A stretch of DNA of 64,000 nucleotides, from the NCBI GenBank assembly GCA_016630955.3, contig CM049987.1, forward strand, positions 1,364,001 through 1,428,000. The letters are read 5' to 3'. Shown one piece after another: positions 20,276 through 31,272 of this stretch. A program made the translations under genes and the position numbers. The notes under the pieces were generated by a model, which saw nothing but the letters and a program-made list of their open reading frames with translations, was not told where the DNA came from and made no database searches. The stretch comes from Didymella arachidicola (lineage: Eukaryota; Ascomycota; Dothideomycetes; Pleosporales; Didymellaceae). The stretch's first letter is position 1. Each line of letters starts with the position of its first letter.

Positions 20276-21147
20276 TCACCCCCGAAGCCGAAGAACCTCG
20301 CACCACATGCGCACTATGGAATCAGCCTCCTCACTCTTCGCGTCAGCCGGCAGCTTCGCATCGCTCGGCGCCATGAATACTTCTCTCACTTCTCCCCTGC
20401 CCAGATCCCGCCCCGCCCTGATTTTTCCCCACAGCTCCCGGATAGTAGCCTGTGCGAACTCGAAATCGACAGGCTCCGCATTGTTACCATTGGTGTTGGT
20501 ATGCACCTCTTCTTCCTCTTCTCCTGCAGTCGTCGATATACACACGACCACACCGGGGCTGCTCATACCGCCGCCCTGCCCGTCACGCAGCGCACGCACA
20601 TCGCCAATTTGTATTGTGAACAGCCCGCCGGTGTACGACGCCCCATTCTGCACCGAGAGTGTGTGCCGCGGTGTCCATAGCGCGGCGAGCTGGTGTCGCA
20701 GGAGGAGAGCGCGGGCCTCGGATTGGGACGCGGGTATGGACGTCACACTGCCTGTCTTACCAGGGCTCACTTCATCCTGGCTCTGGCTTGCTCCGCTTGC
20801 TGTACTCGCCTGTGGAGCAATGTATAGGTACGCTCGCTGCGGGCTCAGCGCGGTATGGGTGAGGAAGTGCTGGTACGTGTGTGCGTGCTGTGCGGGCGGC
20901 TCTGATGGATCGGTGCGCGGTGCGGTGTCGCGGAAGAGGCGGTATGTGAGTGTCCATGGTGCGGCGCGGGAGAGTGTGGGGAAGAGAGTCTCGAGGGAGG
21001 AGACCAGAGTGGAGGCAGTGGTGGACGAATCCGCAGGTTGCGCCGTGGGCGTGGGGATGAAGTAGAGCCTGGCTGTGTCAGTGGCTTACTGGGAGGGTTT
21101 GCTGTTCGCACGTGTGTACTATGGAGGACAGACCCGCTGTACTTCAT
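20276..21147 (-). CDS. med20: Mediator complex subunit 20 (Srb2/TRFP-like)
   Basis: Two exons (21147-21120 and 21072-20276) encode 274 residues. The first exon carries MKYSG, and the second continues RLYFIPTP, matching the MxxxGLYFIP start of fungal Med20. The middle block SVQNGASYTGGLFTIQIG followed by DVRALRDGQG, then a variable acidic loop, and the C-terminal VRMWCEVLRLRG fit the family's beta-barrel ends. Med20 heterodimerises with Med18 in the Mediator head and contacts TBP and Pol II. The acceptor was chosen because it is the only one that keeps the YFIP frame; an alternative short donor cannot be excluded. It is divergent from the GH47 gene. Confidence 0.8.
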
Positions 21148-21609
21148 GGCTGCGACGACGTCCAGATGTGTGTTTGGCTTCTCCTCCAGCTTCGTGCAGT
21201 TGCTCCACGGCGCTGCGTGACGGTGCGGCTCAAGCTACCCCTGCTAGCGTGCGCCAGGGTCCAGAGCGCGACGCGTTGACACTTAGTCGACTCTTGGACA
21301 GCCGAGCAGTCCACTTGGGGCTGTCTGAGCCTCCAAGGCCCGCTATGGGGGCGTGCTGTCCCTCCTCGCTGCTGCTGATTGCTATGTTCGTTTCAATATT
21401 ACTCCTCGAGACGTTCTTGCATACTCACGCTCTCCTTCGTCATTCTTTGTCTTTGCCTCTTCATCCGTTCGTTCCGAACACTGCTCAATCCATCTTAACT
21501 AGTTTTATCGATTTGACTGAAGACCTCCTGGCTGCTGTCCTGCCAGCTAATTGCTACTCTACTTGTGTGATAGATGGTTTGGACGTTGTAGATTTCTATC
21601 CTGGCCGTT
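21148..21609. other. divergent promoter region between med20 and the GH47 mannosidase gene
   Basis: 462 bp. A long shadow frame crosses it but has no family signal. It should hold both promoters. Confidence 0.5.
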
Positions 21610-23536
21610 ATGAGCCCCCTAGTGCGACGCATTGCTGTGCTTCTCATCGCTACGAGCTTATTATACCTTGCCTTCCGTCAGCTCACTCTCGGAACTGGAT
21701 TTCCGTTACCGACCGCTACATCTTCAACCCGACTCAAAGGGCCTATACGATGGAAAGATATACCTCCTAAATACACCGTCGCCTCAACCATCCTTCTGCC
21801 CACGGGCACGCCCTCCACGATTCCCCGCATACAGCACGAATTCAAAGTTGAGACACAGCATAACAAGGCAGAGCGACTACACAGACAGGCTGCTGTGAAA
21901 GAAGCCTTCTTGCATTCCTGGAACGGATACAAGAAGCATGCATGGCTGCAAGATGAAGTCACTCCGGTGACAGGAGGCTTCACCAACAGCTTTGGGCAGC
22001 GCGGCGCAACGCTCGTCGATGCGTTGGATACGCTGGCTATCATGGGTCTGGATGAGGAGTTTGCAGAGGCTGTCAAGGCTGTCAAGGGAATCGATTTTAC
22101 CACGAGTGCGATCCCCCGTCTGAATGTGTTCGAGACAACGATACGGTATCTGGGCGGACTTATGAGCGCATACGACGTCACAGAAGCAAAGCACCACGCC
22201 CTGCTCGACAAGGCGATTGAGCTGGGAGACATGTTGTACGCAGCGTTCGATACGCCAAATCGAATGCCAATAGGGCGTTGGGACTGGGAAAGGTGAATAA
22301 CCCCTGCTTGCACTAAGCTCGACTAACACGTCCAGTGCCGCTCTACGAAAATATCAAGAGGCCGAAGGTCAACGTCTCAGCGCAGAGCTCGGCTCACTCA
22401 CCCTTGAATTCACGCGCCTCACCCAACTGACAAACGATCCCAAATACTACGACGCCGTAGCCCGCATCACCGCCCTGCTCTCAAAGCACCAAGACCGCAC
22501 CCAGATCCCTGGTCTCTTCCCCGTCCGCATCAGCCCCGCGCGCGAAGACTTCACTTTCGACACCCACTTCACCATGGGTGGCATGTCGAACAGCCTGTAC
22601 GAATATCTGCCGAAACAGCACCTGCTGCTCGCCGGCCTGGACCCGCAGTACAAGAACCTGTACTCGAACGCGATACGCGAAGCAAAGCAGCACCTGTTCT
22701 TCCGCCCACTGAACCCGCAGGGTAAGGATATCCTAATGGCAGGCTCCGCGCGCATCAGCGGCGCGACCGGGCGCACGAAACTCGACCCCGTGGGCCAGCA
22801 TCTGGCGTGCTTCGCGGGGGGCATGGTAGGGCTCGGGGCCAAGATCTGGAATCGCACCGAGGAGCTCGATGTAGCGAGGCGATTGGTGGATGGGTGTATT
22901 TGGGCGTACGATAGCTTGCCGACGGGCATCATGCCAGAGCAGTTCACGCTCATTCCGTGCTCGGGCGACAAGGACTGCACGTGGGCGACGGATAAGTGGA
23001 ACAAGGCGGTTAGTTCTGCGGGCGTGGATGAGTTTGACCGGAACATGGATGCGGCGGATATCATCAAGGAAGACGGACTGCCCCCAGGGTTTGCGCGAAT
23101 CAGTGATAGGAGGTATCTGCTGAGGTGAGTCAGCCCAACGAGCGACGCGGAGTCCTGCGACACCGAGTCTCTCGGTCTCTCTGAACCAACTCCAATGTGA
23201 TCAACTAAAATCCCCAGACCCGAAGCCATCGAATCCGTCTTCATTCTCTACCGCATAACCGGTGACCCCTCTCTAGCCGACGCCGCATGGCGCATGTTCA
23301 CCTCCATCGCCAACGCGACACAGACCGCCATTGCGCACTCTGCAATCGCAGACGTGACCTTACCTGTAGAGCACGCGAGCCAGAAGCTAGACCAGTGCGA
23401 GAGCTTCTGGATGGCGGAGACGCTCAAGTACTTTTACCTTATTTTTAGCGAGCCTGAGCTTTTGAGTCTGGATCACTGGGTTTTTAATACGGAGGCGCAT
23501 CCGTTGAGACGGCCGCTGGCGGCGAAGGAGACGTGA
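21610..23536 (+). CDS. Class I alpha-1,2-mannosidase (glycoside hydrolase family 47)
   Basis: Three exons (21610-22292, 22336-23124, 23218-23536) encode 596 residues. It is a type II membrane protein: a single N-terminal hydrophobic anchor (RIAVLLIATSLLYLAF, residues about 7-22), then a stem and a GH47 catalytic domain from about residue 95. Family blocks include GGFTNSFGQRGATLVDALD (Phe124 onward), NVFETTIRYLGGLMSAY, SFWMAETLKYFYLIFSE and FNTEAHPLRRP at the end. The acidic residues in RPEAIESVFILYRITGD fit the third catalytic block. These enzymes trim alpha-1,2-mannose from N-glycans in the ER or Golgi using calcium. I cannot tell an ER Mns1 type from a Golgi type without a tree. Confidence 0.93.
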
Positions 23537-24077
23537 TGAGGAGGAGAGAGGCGCATGTGGGTATAGAGGAGTCTGGAGCATGTGTTCATGCGATTGGAGA
23601 TCCGTTGTTGATGGAAACAGGGCTTGGATTATATATATCATTCCTACGTTTTGCTCATGACTGCACGTTATAAAGGGCCAGCAGTGGCCGCAGAACTTAC
23701 TGCCGGCCCTTGACACTGTCCTCCTGCTGTCCAGTACCATGTTGTCGTCCAACACGCCCCCATCACGCGGCATAGCCATCCCTGCATAGCGACACTGGGG
23801 CTTGATGGTTTTCTGAATGTAGTTGGCGAGGAGCGTCCTTGTCAAAACGAAGAGAGTTATATTGAACTCTGTGAGGCTTTGCAGCGCATGTACTTTGCCT
23901 CTAGAGCAGGAATGACACCTAGGCATGCGAATAACTACTTGAGCTACCAACTCTAACACCTTTTATGTTGTCCGAATACGTCGTGAGAGATGGAGTTCAT
24001 CGAGTCAAAATGAGCTGTCCCCTAGAGACGTCCTAACGCAAAGCTATTCCGTGAATAGACTCTTATTCTGCAAGAAG
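23537..24077. other. convergent intergenic region
   Basis: About 0.54 kb between the convergent 3' ends of the mannosidase and T5orf172 genes. No coding signal or repeat recognised. Confidence 0.5.
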
Positions 24078-26203
24078 TCACAGACTACTTTGAGCCAGTG
24101 ATCTCCGCGGCTTGGATCTCGTCATCGGAAGAGACGGACGATGTCGGACTCCCTTGACAGATTGTGCGAATACCACTGGTTTGCACACTTCGGACAAAGA
24201 CCCACGCATCTCAGGCCGAAGAACCCATTCGCCCGAAACATCTTGTGCATATGGTCTCTGCATAATCCAATCTTGCCACTTCTGGTAGACTTGCCTCGCT
24301 TTCTCTGCGCTGATGTCGAACCACTCAATGTGCGTCTTGCCGCACCCAGTGCAGGTACGCTTCTTACGATAGTTGCCCAATTCAACGTGTATGAGATGTT
24401 CGATACGCTGGACATGTGGTATCTTGACTGGTTCGCCATCCTGTGAAGTCCGATGGTAGTGCTGTGTTGTTTTGCATTGGGTGTTCCATTGCTTGAGGCG
24501 CCGGGCTAGATCAGCGGTTCTTCCGATCTTTATCATGCCGAAAGTCTGCTGGTCCCAGAACATGTAGATGAAACCGTCTTTGCAATCCTGTTTGGTCAGC
24601 GGCTTGAGGATCTTTGCTGTCAAAGCCAAGGATACTTCGCGGTCGTCGCTTTTGTCTGCGTGATAGGTTATGGACTTTGCCAATCCTAATGGTGATGGAT
24701 TCCCGGAGTCTACTAGTCGTGGCGATACAGGCAAATTGATCTTGATCTTGATTATTGCCTCCAGCCACTGCTCAAAGATGTGAACCATACTATCCTGGCA
24801 TCTTGGAAGAGTGTTGATCAGCTTGCGCAGCGCTTCCATCCGAGGGATCGCGGTGTTCGTGCGGAATGATATTGTCTGGTGATAAGAACACATCACATCC
24901 TGGATGAGACGTTCGACGTGGTTCGAGATACTGGAGTAGTCGCGGCTGCTGACACAGCTGCGAATAGCGTCTACTGTGATCTCTACGCCGTTCAAGAGAG
25001 GTTGTCGCTTTGTCGTACATTGCTTCATCTCTCTCGGTTGCGTACCCATAGTAGCTACACATGTATCCGGTCTGTCGATTAGTCTGTCATTGATCTCGAA
25101 AGGAATTATCTGCTCCAGTAGCTTCCAATTCCCTTTGCATCCATGCGGGACCTTCTGATAGGCTTCTAAAGTCGTTTCTGTTTTGACATGCGGTGTGTTG
25201 GCCTGAAGTCTGTGTTCTTGGGACGTGTCGGTCGCTCTGAACGCAGATGACTGCCGAACATTTTCAGGGAAGGCAATATCGTGTTGTGGAACGAACAGCG
25301 CGCTGGTTTGAGTGGGGACTAGCAGGTACAAATCAGTAAAGTATCGGACGCATTTATCATCAATCAAACGTACAGTGTGAACAGTCAAAATTCAGAGTGG
25401 TCGGAGACTGTGTTGGGACCAGAGGTTCAGGTCTTGCTAACTCATCTGTACACCCGGCAGCTCTTAATCCAGACATGCTCGTCTTTGAGCGTCTATCAAT
25501 TGCCGCAAATATGCTCTCAGTATCATTCCCATGCTTGTACCATGCTGCTGTTTTCGGTCTTGATGACAGTAGGAGAGTTTTGCTGGCGTGCTCGTCTTGC
25601 TTGACTATATAGGGGGTGAGCGGAATTCACAGATTGCATGCCTTGTAACTCACTGGACTTGAATAAAGGTTCTAGTCTCCCAACATTCGCTCCAGGTGTT
25701 TTTTTATGCATGTGGTTCTTGAAGTTGCTCTCGTCATTATTGGAGTCCACTCGAGAGGGTGTTTCAGGTATAAATTCAGCCGCATCGAAGCGATTGTCAA
25801 ACTCATGCTCAGCAGAATCTGGTGGTGTTAATGGAGCGGCCAGGTCCGAGTTCGAGTGACATATTAGTTGCAATGGTGTCTGTGGCGTACACGGCGAGTC
25901 CCACGTGAGGTCAGGCTCATGCGCTGATATTGGACTCGAGGCTGAACTCGCGGGCAACAATGATATCGGCGTAGTTGGCTCTTGCGGGAAGGACCAAGAT
26001 GTAATTCCTGCGAGCTCTGATATTGAAAGGGCGAGTGTCGGTACTTTGTTGATCTCAAAGCGGTCGTCGATATCCTGACAAAAGATATCCAAGTATGAAG
26101 TCGAACCTGCGACTGTGCATATAGGACGAATCTCTTCCTGATTTGAGACAGTAAGATTGTACATCAAATTCGTGCCTAAGACCGAGGCTCGTTTCTGCAT
26201 CAT
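24078..26203 (-). CDS. T5orf172-domain (GIY-YIG superfamily) protein, Mug113-like
   Basis: Three exons (26203-25654, 25604-25374, 25318-24078) give 673 residues. Intron 1 has a GTGAGT donor and TATATAG acceptor, intron 2 a GTACGT donor and CTGCTAG acceptor, and both restore a single open frame. The T5orf172 domain lies about 510-597: DGFIYMFWDQQTFGMIKIG carries the YM..(x)IKIG core of the GIY-YIG fold, followed by RTADLARRLKQWN with the conserved Arg, and HVQRIEHLIHVEL with the conserved Glu. An inserted CTGCGKTH may bind a metal. The N-terminal half is Ser/Pro-rich and probably disordered. Family members occur in phage and in fungal proteins of unknown role; a nuclease-like function is inferred from the fold only. 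The frame is open about 30 codons upstream of the chosen ATG. Confidence 0.78.
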
Positions 26204-27058
26204 AAGGGCACGTCGTATGTTTCGATAAGGTAGGTTGTGGAATTGAGGAAGGACTGTGAGAAGACAAGACTCCGGGTCGGTGCAAAGTGAGTCGAGCCAT
26301 TAATATACGAACTAGACAGATGTCGAGATTCAATGTGAATACAATAGCTATCATGGTCGAGGATCCCGCTTTGCAGCAGCTTGAGATGCGAATCGAGGTG
26401 CTCCGACGGGCTCATGTTTCAGAACGCGAGGCTGTAACGATAGAATGGCGTGATGATTCATGGTATCTTTGGGGGCCGATCCAGCGTCCGGACTTGGGTA
26501 TGCGTTAGGATCTCTGCCCTGTGGGAGATACTGGGGTTGGCGCGTGCCGTGCCGCAGCCTTGCAGGCACCAGCCCACCGCATGCTGCTGAGCCAGACATC
26601 GACCCACCGACCAGACTAATTTGGGCATCTGTACCTTGGCATCCCATAAACACGGTGCCACTGACGAGGTAGGGTCGTACCGTCAGTGCGAGATTTAACT
26701 TTTAGAGTGAACCATCCGCATGCCTGAGGAACTGTCCATCTGTTTATTGATCGACGCACATAGAAACACCGTTACGATACCGTTTGTGTTCCGTGGAACA
26801 CTTGTTAATTAGTTCAAGATACGATTCTCGGAGAGCGAAGGATGCAGGATGGCAGCGGGAATGGTGGCTCTGGCTCCAGCCTAGTAGGCAGGATGTAATG
26901 AAACAGCTCAGAAGCGAGTACAGTTAAGGCAGCTGTCAACTTTGAAAACATCTTCGCGTTCAGAGTTGCAGGCATATCTGAAACTCGTATGCGCCTCGCA
27001 ATACGAGTGAAATGTCCAGTCTTTGATGAGGATACCTCTACCAGGGCGTCGGTTGAGA
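26204..27058. other. intergenic region, nothing recognised
   Basis: About 0.85 kb between the T5orf172 gene start and the 3' end of the regulator relic. Short frames only, with no family signal. Confidence 0.4.
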
Positions 27059-28466
27059 CTACATCAGAAACAAAGGTGCTTGGGCGAAGATGGTATCCCA
27101 GTCCGTGGGCGGTGGACTTGCTGACTCGGGGTCCGGCTCTGTGGTGGCTAGCCATTGCTCGTTCAAGAACACTGCAGCTTCGCGCGTTGATAGCGTGCCG
27201 AGATCCATGATCGTCTGTTCGAGAAGAACACATAGAGACTTCATCTGTCGCTCGTCGCTTCGGAGGACTGCTTCGACACCACAGATTACCGTTGGCCACA
27301 ATACATATTTGTATAGGGTTCCACCTCGTTGTCGAAGCTCGTACAGCTCACGTATGCACTTCATGAGTCGACCATGGAACAATTCCGCGGCGTCCTCGCA
27401 CATTCCCAAGGAGGATGTGCGAATGAGATATAGCACTGCTGCCGCTTGAAAGCAAGTAGTGAAGAGCGCCCAGCTCGTAGCTGAACTGGATGTGTGACGT
27501 GGATGATGCAGTGCGCAATCTGATGGATCAACAGCCCGAAGAGAACCGAGGATTGCATCGTATGGTGCTTCATATTCAACATGCTCTTGCTCAGACTGCA
27601 CGTCTGCATGCTTAGCTGACCTCGATATGTTGATGGCAGCTACGTTCCGTACGACAGTTTCCGGGATCGGGACCATAGTACTACAGACATCGAAGTTGAA
27701 TCTTCCAAGTAGTGCCAGGTTCGCCTTGTGCTGCTTCACATCTTCAACCGTGATGTGGGAAGTTGGTGCCATTGCAGCACCAAAGATATCAGCCAATTCA
27801 AGATGACAGAGTTAAACTTGAAATCACCCATCAAGGTCTTGACGCCCCAAAGATTAAACCAAGTCTTTGCAGCATTCAGATGAGCGTGCCACGTCCCGTG
27901 GGCGCTTGCTTGAATATGGGAGAAGAAGAATAATCTCACATCTTCAAAGAGCTGCTGGTCTGGTCCGAGCTGCCCCAAAGTCTTGATTTTGTGGTTCAGG
28001 ATCTCGGCCGCGCATGCTTGGTGATAATGGTAAAGAGCTTGGTCATGATTAACATCTCCGTACTTCAGCACAGCTCGATGTAGCATAACCAGACATAAAG
28101 TCAAGTGTCTTCTAGGAGTAGTGAACTGATGCCAGCCGGAGACGTCGATAGTGTAGGGAGACGATGATCCATCTGCTGCAAGGTCTGGAGCTACCTTTAT
28201 GATGTCTATATTCAACTTTAGTGAAGGGAGAAGCTGTATTCAACATTGGGCGTAGAGTATATCAGCGCTTCATTAATGACATGAGCGGGTGCAATATCGG
28301 TCTCGACCGTAGCCGGAGCGTAAACTGGTGGCCTTAAGTTGGCTTGCTTGTTACTTGTTATCCGACGTCACCAGCGAAGTGGTTTGTTGGCAGAATAGCC
28401 TGGGCATTCGAAACCTTTCTGGCTGCACTTGGAGCAGCGTATGCGTCGCCATCGACAACCCCAGCA
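27059..28466 (-). pseudogene. Decayed Zn2Cys6 transcription factor (fungal_trans_2 type)
   Basis: The C-terminal part is a typical regulator body: STMVPIPETVVRNVAAIN, LFHGRLMKCIRELYELR and a final WDTIFAQAPLFLM before the stop at 27059. The N-terminal part holds a zinc cluster at 28466-28371 reading CWGCRWRRIRCSKCSQKG then FECPGYSANKPLRW. Only five cysteines remain, spaced x2-x6-x2-x6, because the loop that normally sits between the third and fourth cysteines is gone. Lesions: TAG directly before the cluster (28469-28467), TGA just after it (28370-28368), a frame change around 28218-28250, and another near 27800 between VILNW and ADIFGAAMAP. A 94-nt intron could hide the last one but would delete conserved sequence. 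Overall this is a dead regulator gene. Confidence 0.68.
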
Positions 28467-28469
28467 CTA

Positions 28470-29155
28470 TGGCCCCAGTCTTTTATCTGTAGCAGGATGT
28501 ATGGTATGGATGTATCGTATGTATAAGCTATCGAACTAAGTATGGAGCTCGCTATCTGAAGTAGGGATGCACTAGTGCATCACGTGACGTTACCCATGGC
28601 ATCTTGTACCACACCGAGACCACCACTGGGACAAGAAATGCGTGGGAGTATTGCAGGAACGGAGCTACAGGTGACCCTTGAAGCGGTGCGGGCACAGCCC
28701 AACAATCAACATCGTCAGATATGATGCTGGAAGTCGGCCTTCGACGCGTTATTGATAGGAACCGGTTGAATTGGGGACCTGGGAATTATTCGGTGCATCT
28801 CGAGGTGCGAGATCGAGATGAAGGTGGTGACGTAGTGCTCTCGCTAAACAAATTACCCGCGAACGCGTGTCACGATTCAGAAAACCGCTTCGACAGTGAC
28901 AGTGAACGTAATCGCCATAAGTATTACAGTCATTCATAGGCTTATAGTATCTCCTCAAAAGCTCTGCTCGCATCAATTCAGGCAAAGCATGACCATTTCG
29001 CATGGACTACGTGATCAGTCGCACCTAGGCAGTTTGAGCCCCCATCGAGGGGTTTTCAGTCGATGACACCAGCCATTTTCCGAGCGCCATTGAGTCGCAA
29101 TCCACTGTGTTCTCTTTATGGTTTGCTGCGAAATTACAAGACAGGATCCGAACTG
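28470..29155. other. intergenic region, nothing recognised
   Basis: About 0.69 kb between the regulator relic and the 3' end of the HeLo-pseudokinase gene. Remnants of the regulator's first exon may extend here but I could not identify them. Confidence 0.4.
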
Positions 29156-30850
29156 CTACATCGACAGCATGTGTAGACGCTGGAGGACCTGTGACAATCA
29201 GCGAGCTTTCGCAATTGGAATGAGATTTTGAAACGGACCTTCTCGATGTATCGTGCGCCAACACGGACGCCGTTCTTATCTTCAAACTCTGTCTCGTCCC
29301 CGAAGTCCACGTTATCTGGGTCGAGGCAAGTCAGGCACGTTTCCACGATGCCAGTGTACTCGTCACCCATCTTGCCCGGCAGCCTAGATCGCGCAAGGTC
29401 GAGAAAGTGATCTTTGACTTCGGCGAGAAGGAACTTAGATGTCTCTGACCGCGACAGACCTGCTGGTATCCCTAGAAAAGGCGAGAGCGTACGTGAGTCA
29501 TTGCTTGGGTCGTATCGTACGAAGCTGCCCCAGAGACCAATCTCTAGCAGGCAGACTCCGAGGCTATAGATATCATGTTGCATGATATAGTCTTCCTGCG
29601 GACTCGACCCTTGGCGCGATGCGTGTCTGTACAGATTCTTATCAGGAAGCTCGTCGCCTAGGCGGCGCGTCCAACCTTCATCCCGCCGAAAATTCTCGAA
29701 CCCAGCCAAGAAGGTAGCCTTATCCGAACCTTGCATGAGATTGAAGATCAAGATGGATTCCGGTCGTACGTTCTTGTGCACGAATCCAAATGTGTGTACG
29801 AATCCAACCGATTTGGCTACATCTCGTGCGATACCAAGGCGCAGCGTTGTGGATGTGTCAGGTGTTGCGTCTAGCAGCAGCTCACGCAGGCTTTTCGGGT
29901 CAGATGCGTTTGGCGGTTGACGGAACACCATCGTGAGGGTCGCATCGCTTTTGGGTGATGTGGAGCCGGTAGGTGCATTGTCAACAGCGAAGCCCTTGCA
30001 TTTGAGGAGACCAAAAGTATACGGTTCGTCATGCTGGAGCCGATGAACCAGGTCCCGCACATCTTTTTTGGTAGATTGTAACTTCGATGCTGGCTGACAG
30101 GAAACACGATTCAGTATGAAGACATCCTGGCGCCCGGAGGATGAGTGCCTTGTTGCCACCAGCATACTATCGCTATGCGCAATCGCGTTGATACTCATGC
30201 GAGCGAGACCTCGAGAGCTCAAGAGATAGTGGCCTTCGCGCTGCGCATTGTCCTGCTGCATCATCGCACGTATCGTGGTCGCAGAAGGTATGGCTTGAGC
30301 TGTGCTCTTCGTCGCGTCGTCAGGGGTTTTCGACAGCGCTGCATCTACTTGAGAATCTGCAATCCTCATGATTAAAAACCAAGACTGATCGGCCATACTC
30401 TGCCACAGCTCCAGCTCCTGGAAAGCTTTATCTAAGGAATTTTTCTTGATAGCGTACTTCGTACTCCTGGCCTTGAAGATGGTACTGACACTGTTTCCAC
30501 CGTCACTAGCCTGTACATTCAGAAGGCTTCGAAGTTGTGGTAGAAGCAGCTGCAATTTGCTCTGGAATATCCCCAGTGTATTTTCATAGGTCTCGATGTG
30601 CTCAGGTTCCATCACGTGCTTCACACGTTGCAAAAGTCCTTCCTGCATGCTGAAGCGGAGCGCCATAGCATCCAGCTGAACCATGTGCTCCATTAACTCT
30701 TTATTGGCATGCTTGCGAGCGGAGAGTAAAGCTTTGCACTCACTAAAGTATCTGTAAAATATGGTCAGACGTGGATGTTAGCTTTTCACATTCGACTCAC
30801 TTTCTGCAAAGGTCTATTGTTGGCGGAACAGCCAGCGCAAGCTCAGCCAT
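29156..30850 (-). CDS. HeLo-like domain fused to a pseudokinase
   Basis: Three exons (30850-30801, 30751-29239, 29188-29156) encode 531 residues; the last 33-nt exon gives the tail VLQRLHMLSM and removes an otherwise extended chance tail. Residues 1 to about 200 resemble the fungal HeLo (prion-inhibition and propagation) domain: MAELALAVPPTIDLC, then helices with FSMQEGLLQRVKHVMEPEH. From about 235 a kinase-like fold follows (LRLGIARDVAKSVGFVHTFG). The catalytic loop reads FVHKNVRPESILIF, with Asn344 where the HRD aspartate belongs, the DFG site reads LAGFE (about 366-369), and no glycine loop or VAIK lysine is visible, so it should be inactive. YSLGVCLLEIGLW is the F-helix. HeLo domains can insert into membranes and kill cells in fungal incompatibility. 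It is divergent from a kinase gene 423 bp away. Confidence 0.75.
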
Positions 30851-31272
30851 GACCAAGTAACCTTCTGCAGGCAGCTCAGACGAGGGCACATAACTCTTTT
30901 GTATCTCATACCGCGATCTTTGGGTACTGTTCGCCTACAGTGCACTGCCTCAGATTCTAGATGGTACTGGCTCAAAGCTCGTATGGCTCCATGAGGTTGG
31001 CGCTCGCGGAAAAAAAAGGGCGATGGTAATTTGTAGGCTGCTGGTGGACAACAGCGATGATTGGGACACGAAACATCTGATGGGCCTCACTCAGCCTTCG
31101 TGGCTGAGCCTCGCATCAACCTCCAAGGCAGACTGCCGCAAGTTGCCCCGCATGCGCAGCCTGATTCCAATTCTACTGTCCCACGGCACCGCGCAATGTG
31201 ATAGCTGGTCGCACCCTAGATCGGCAGCACGCATGTCTCTGGACCCATTGGTACCCAAATATTGTTGCAGTA
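30851..31272. promoter_or_regulatory. shared divergent promoter of the HeLo-pseudokinase and kinase genes
   Basis: 422 bp between the two ATGs (30850 minus, 31273 plus). No coding frame is needed across it, so both genes are probably driven from this one region. No specific binding site was identified. Confidence 0.5.

Noticed and set aside
19983..20306. 107-codon minus frame beyond the med20 stop
   Set aside because: Overlaps the end of med20 in a different frame, no recognisable motif and no start context; treated as chance.
21075..21770. 231-codon frame across the med20/mannosidase promoter
   Set aside because: No family signal, overlaps the well supported mannosidase start and the med20 first exon in other frames.
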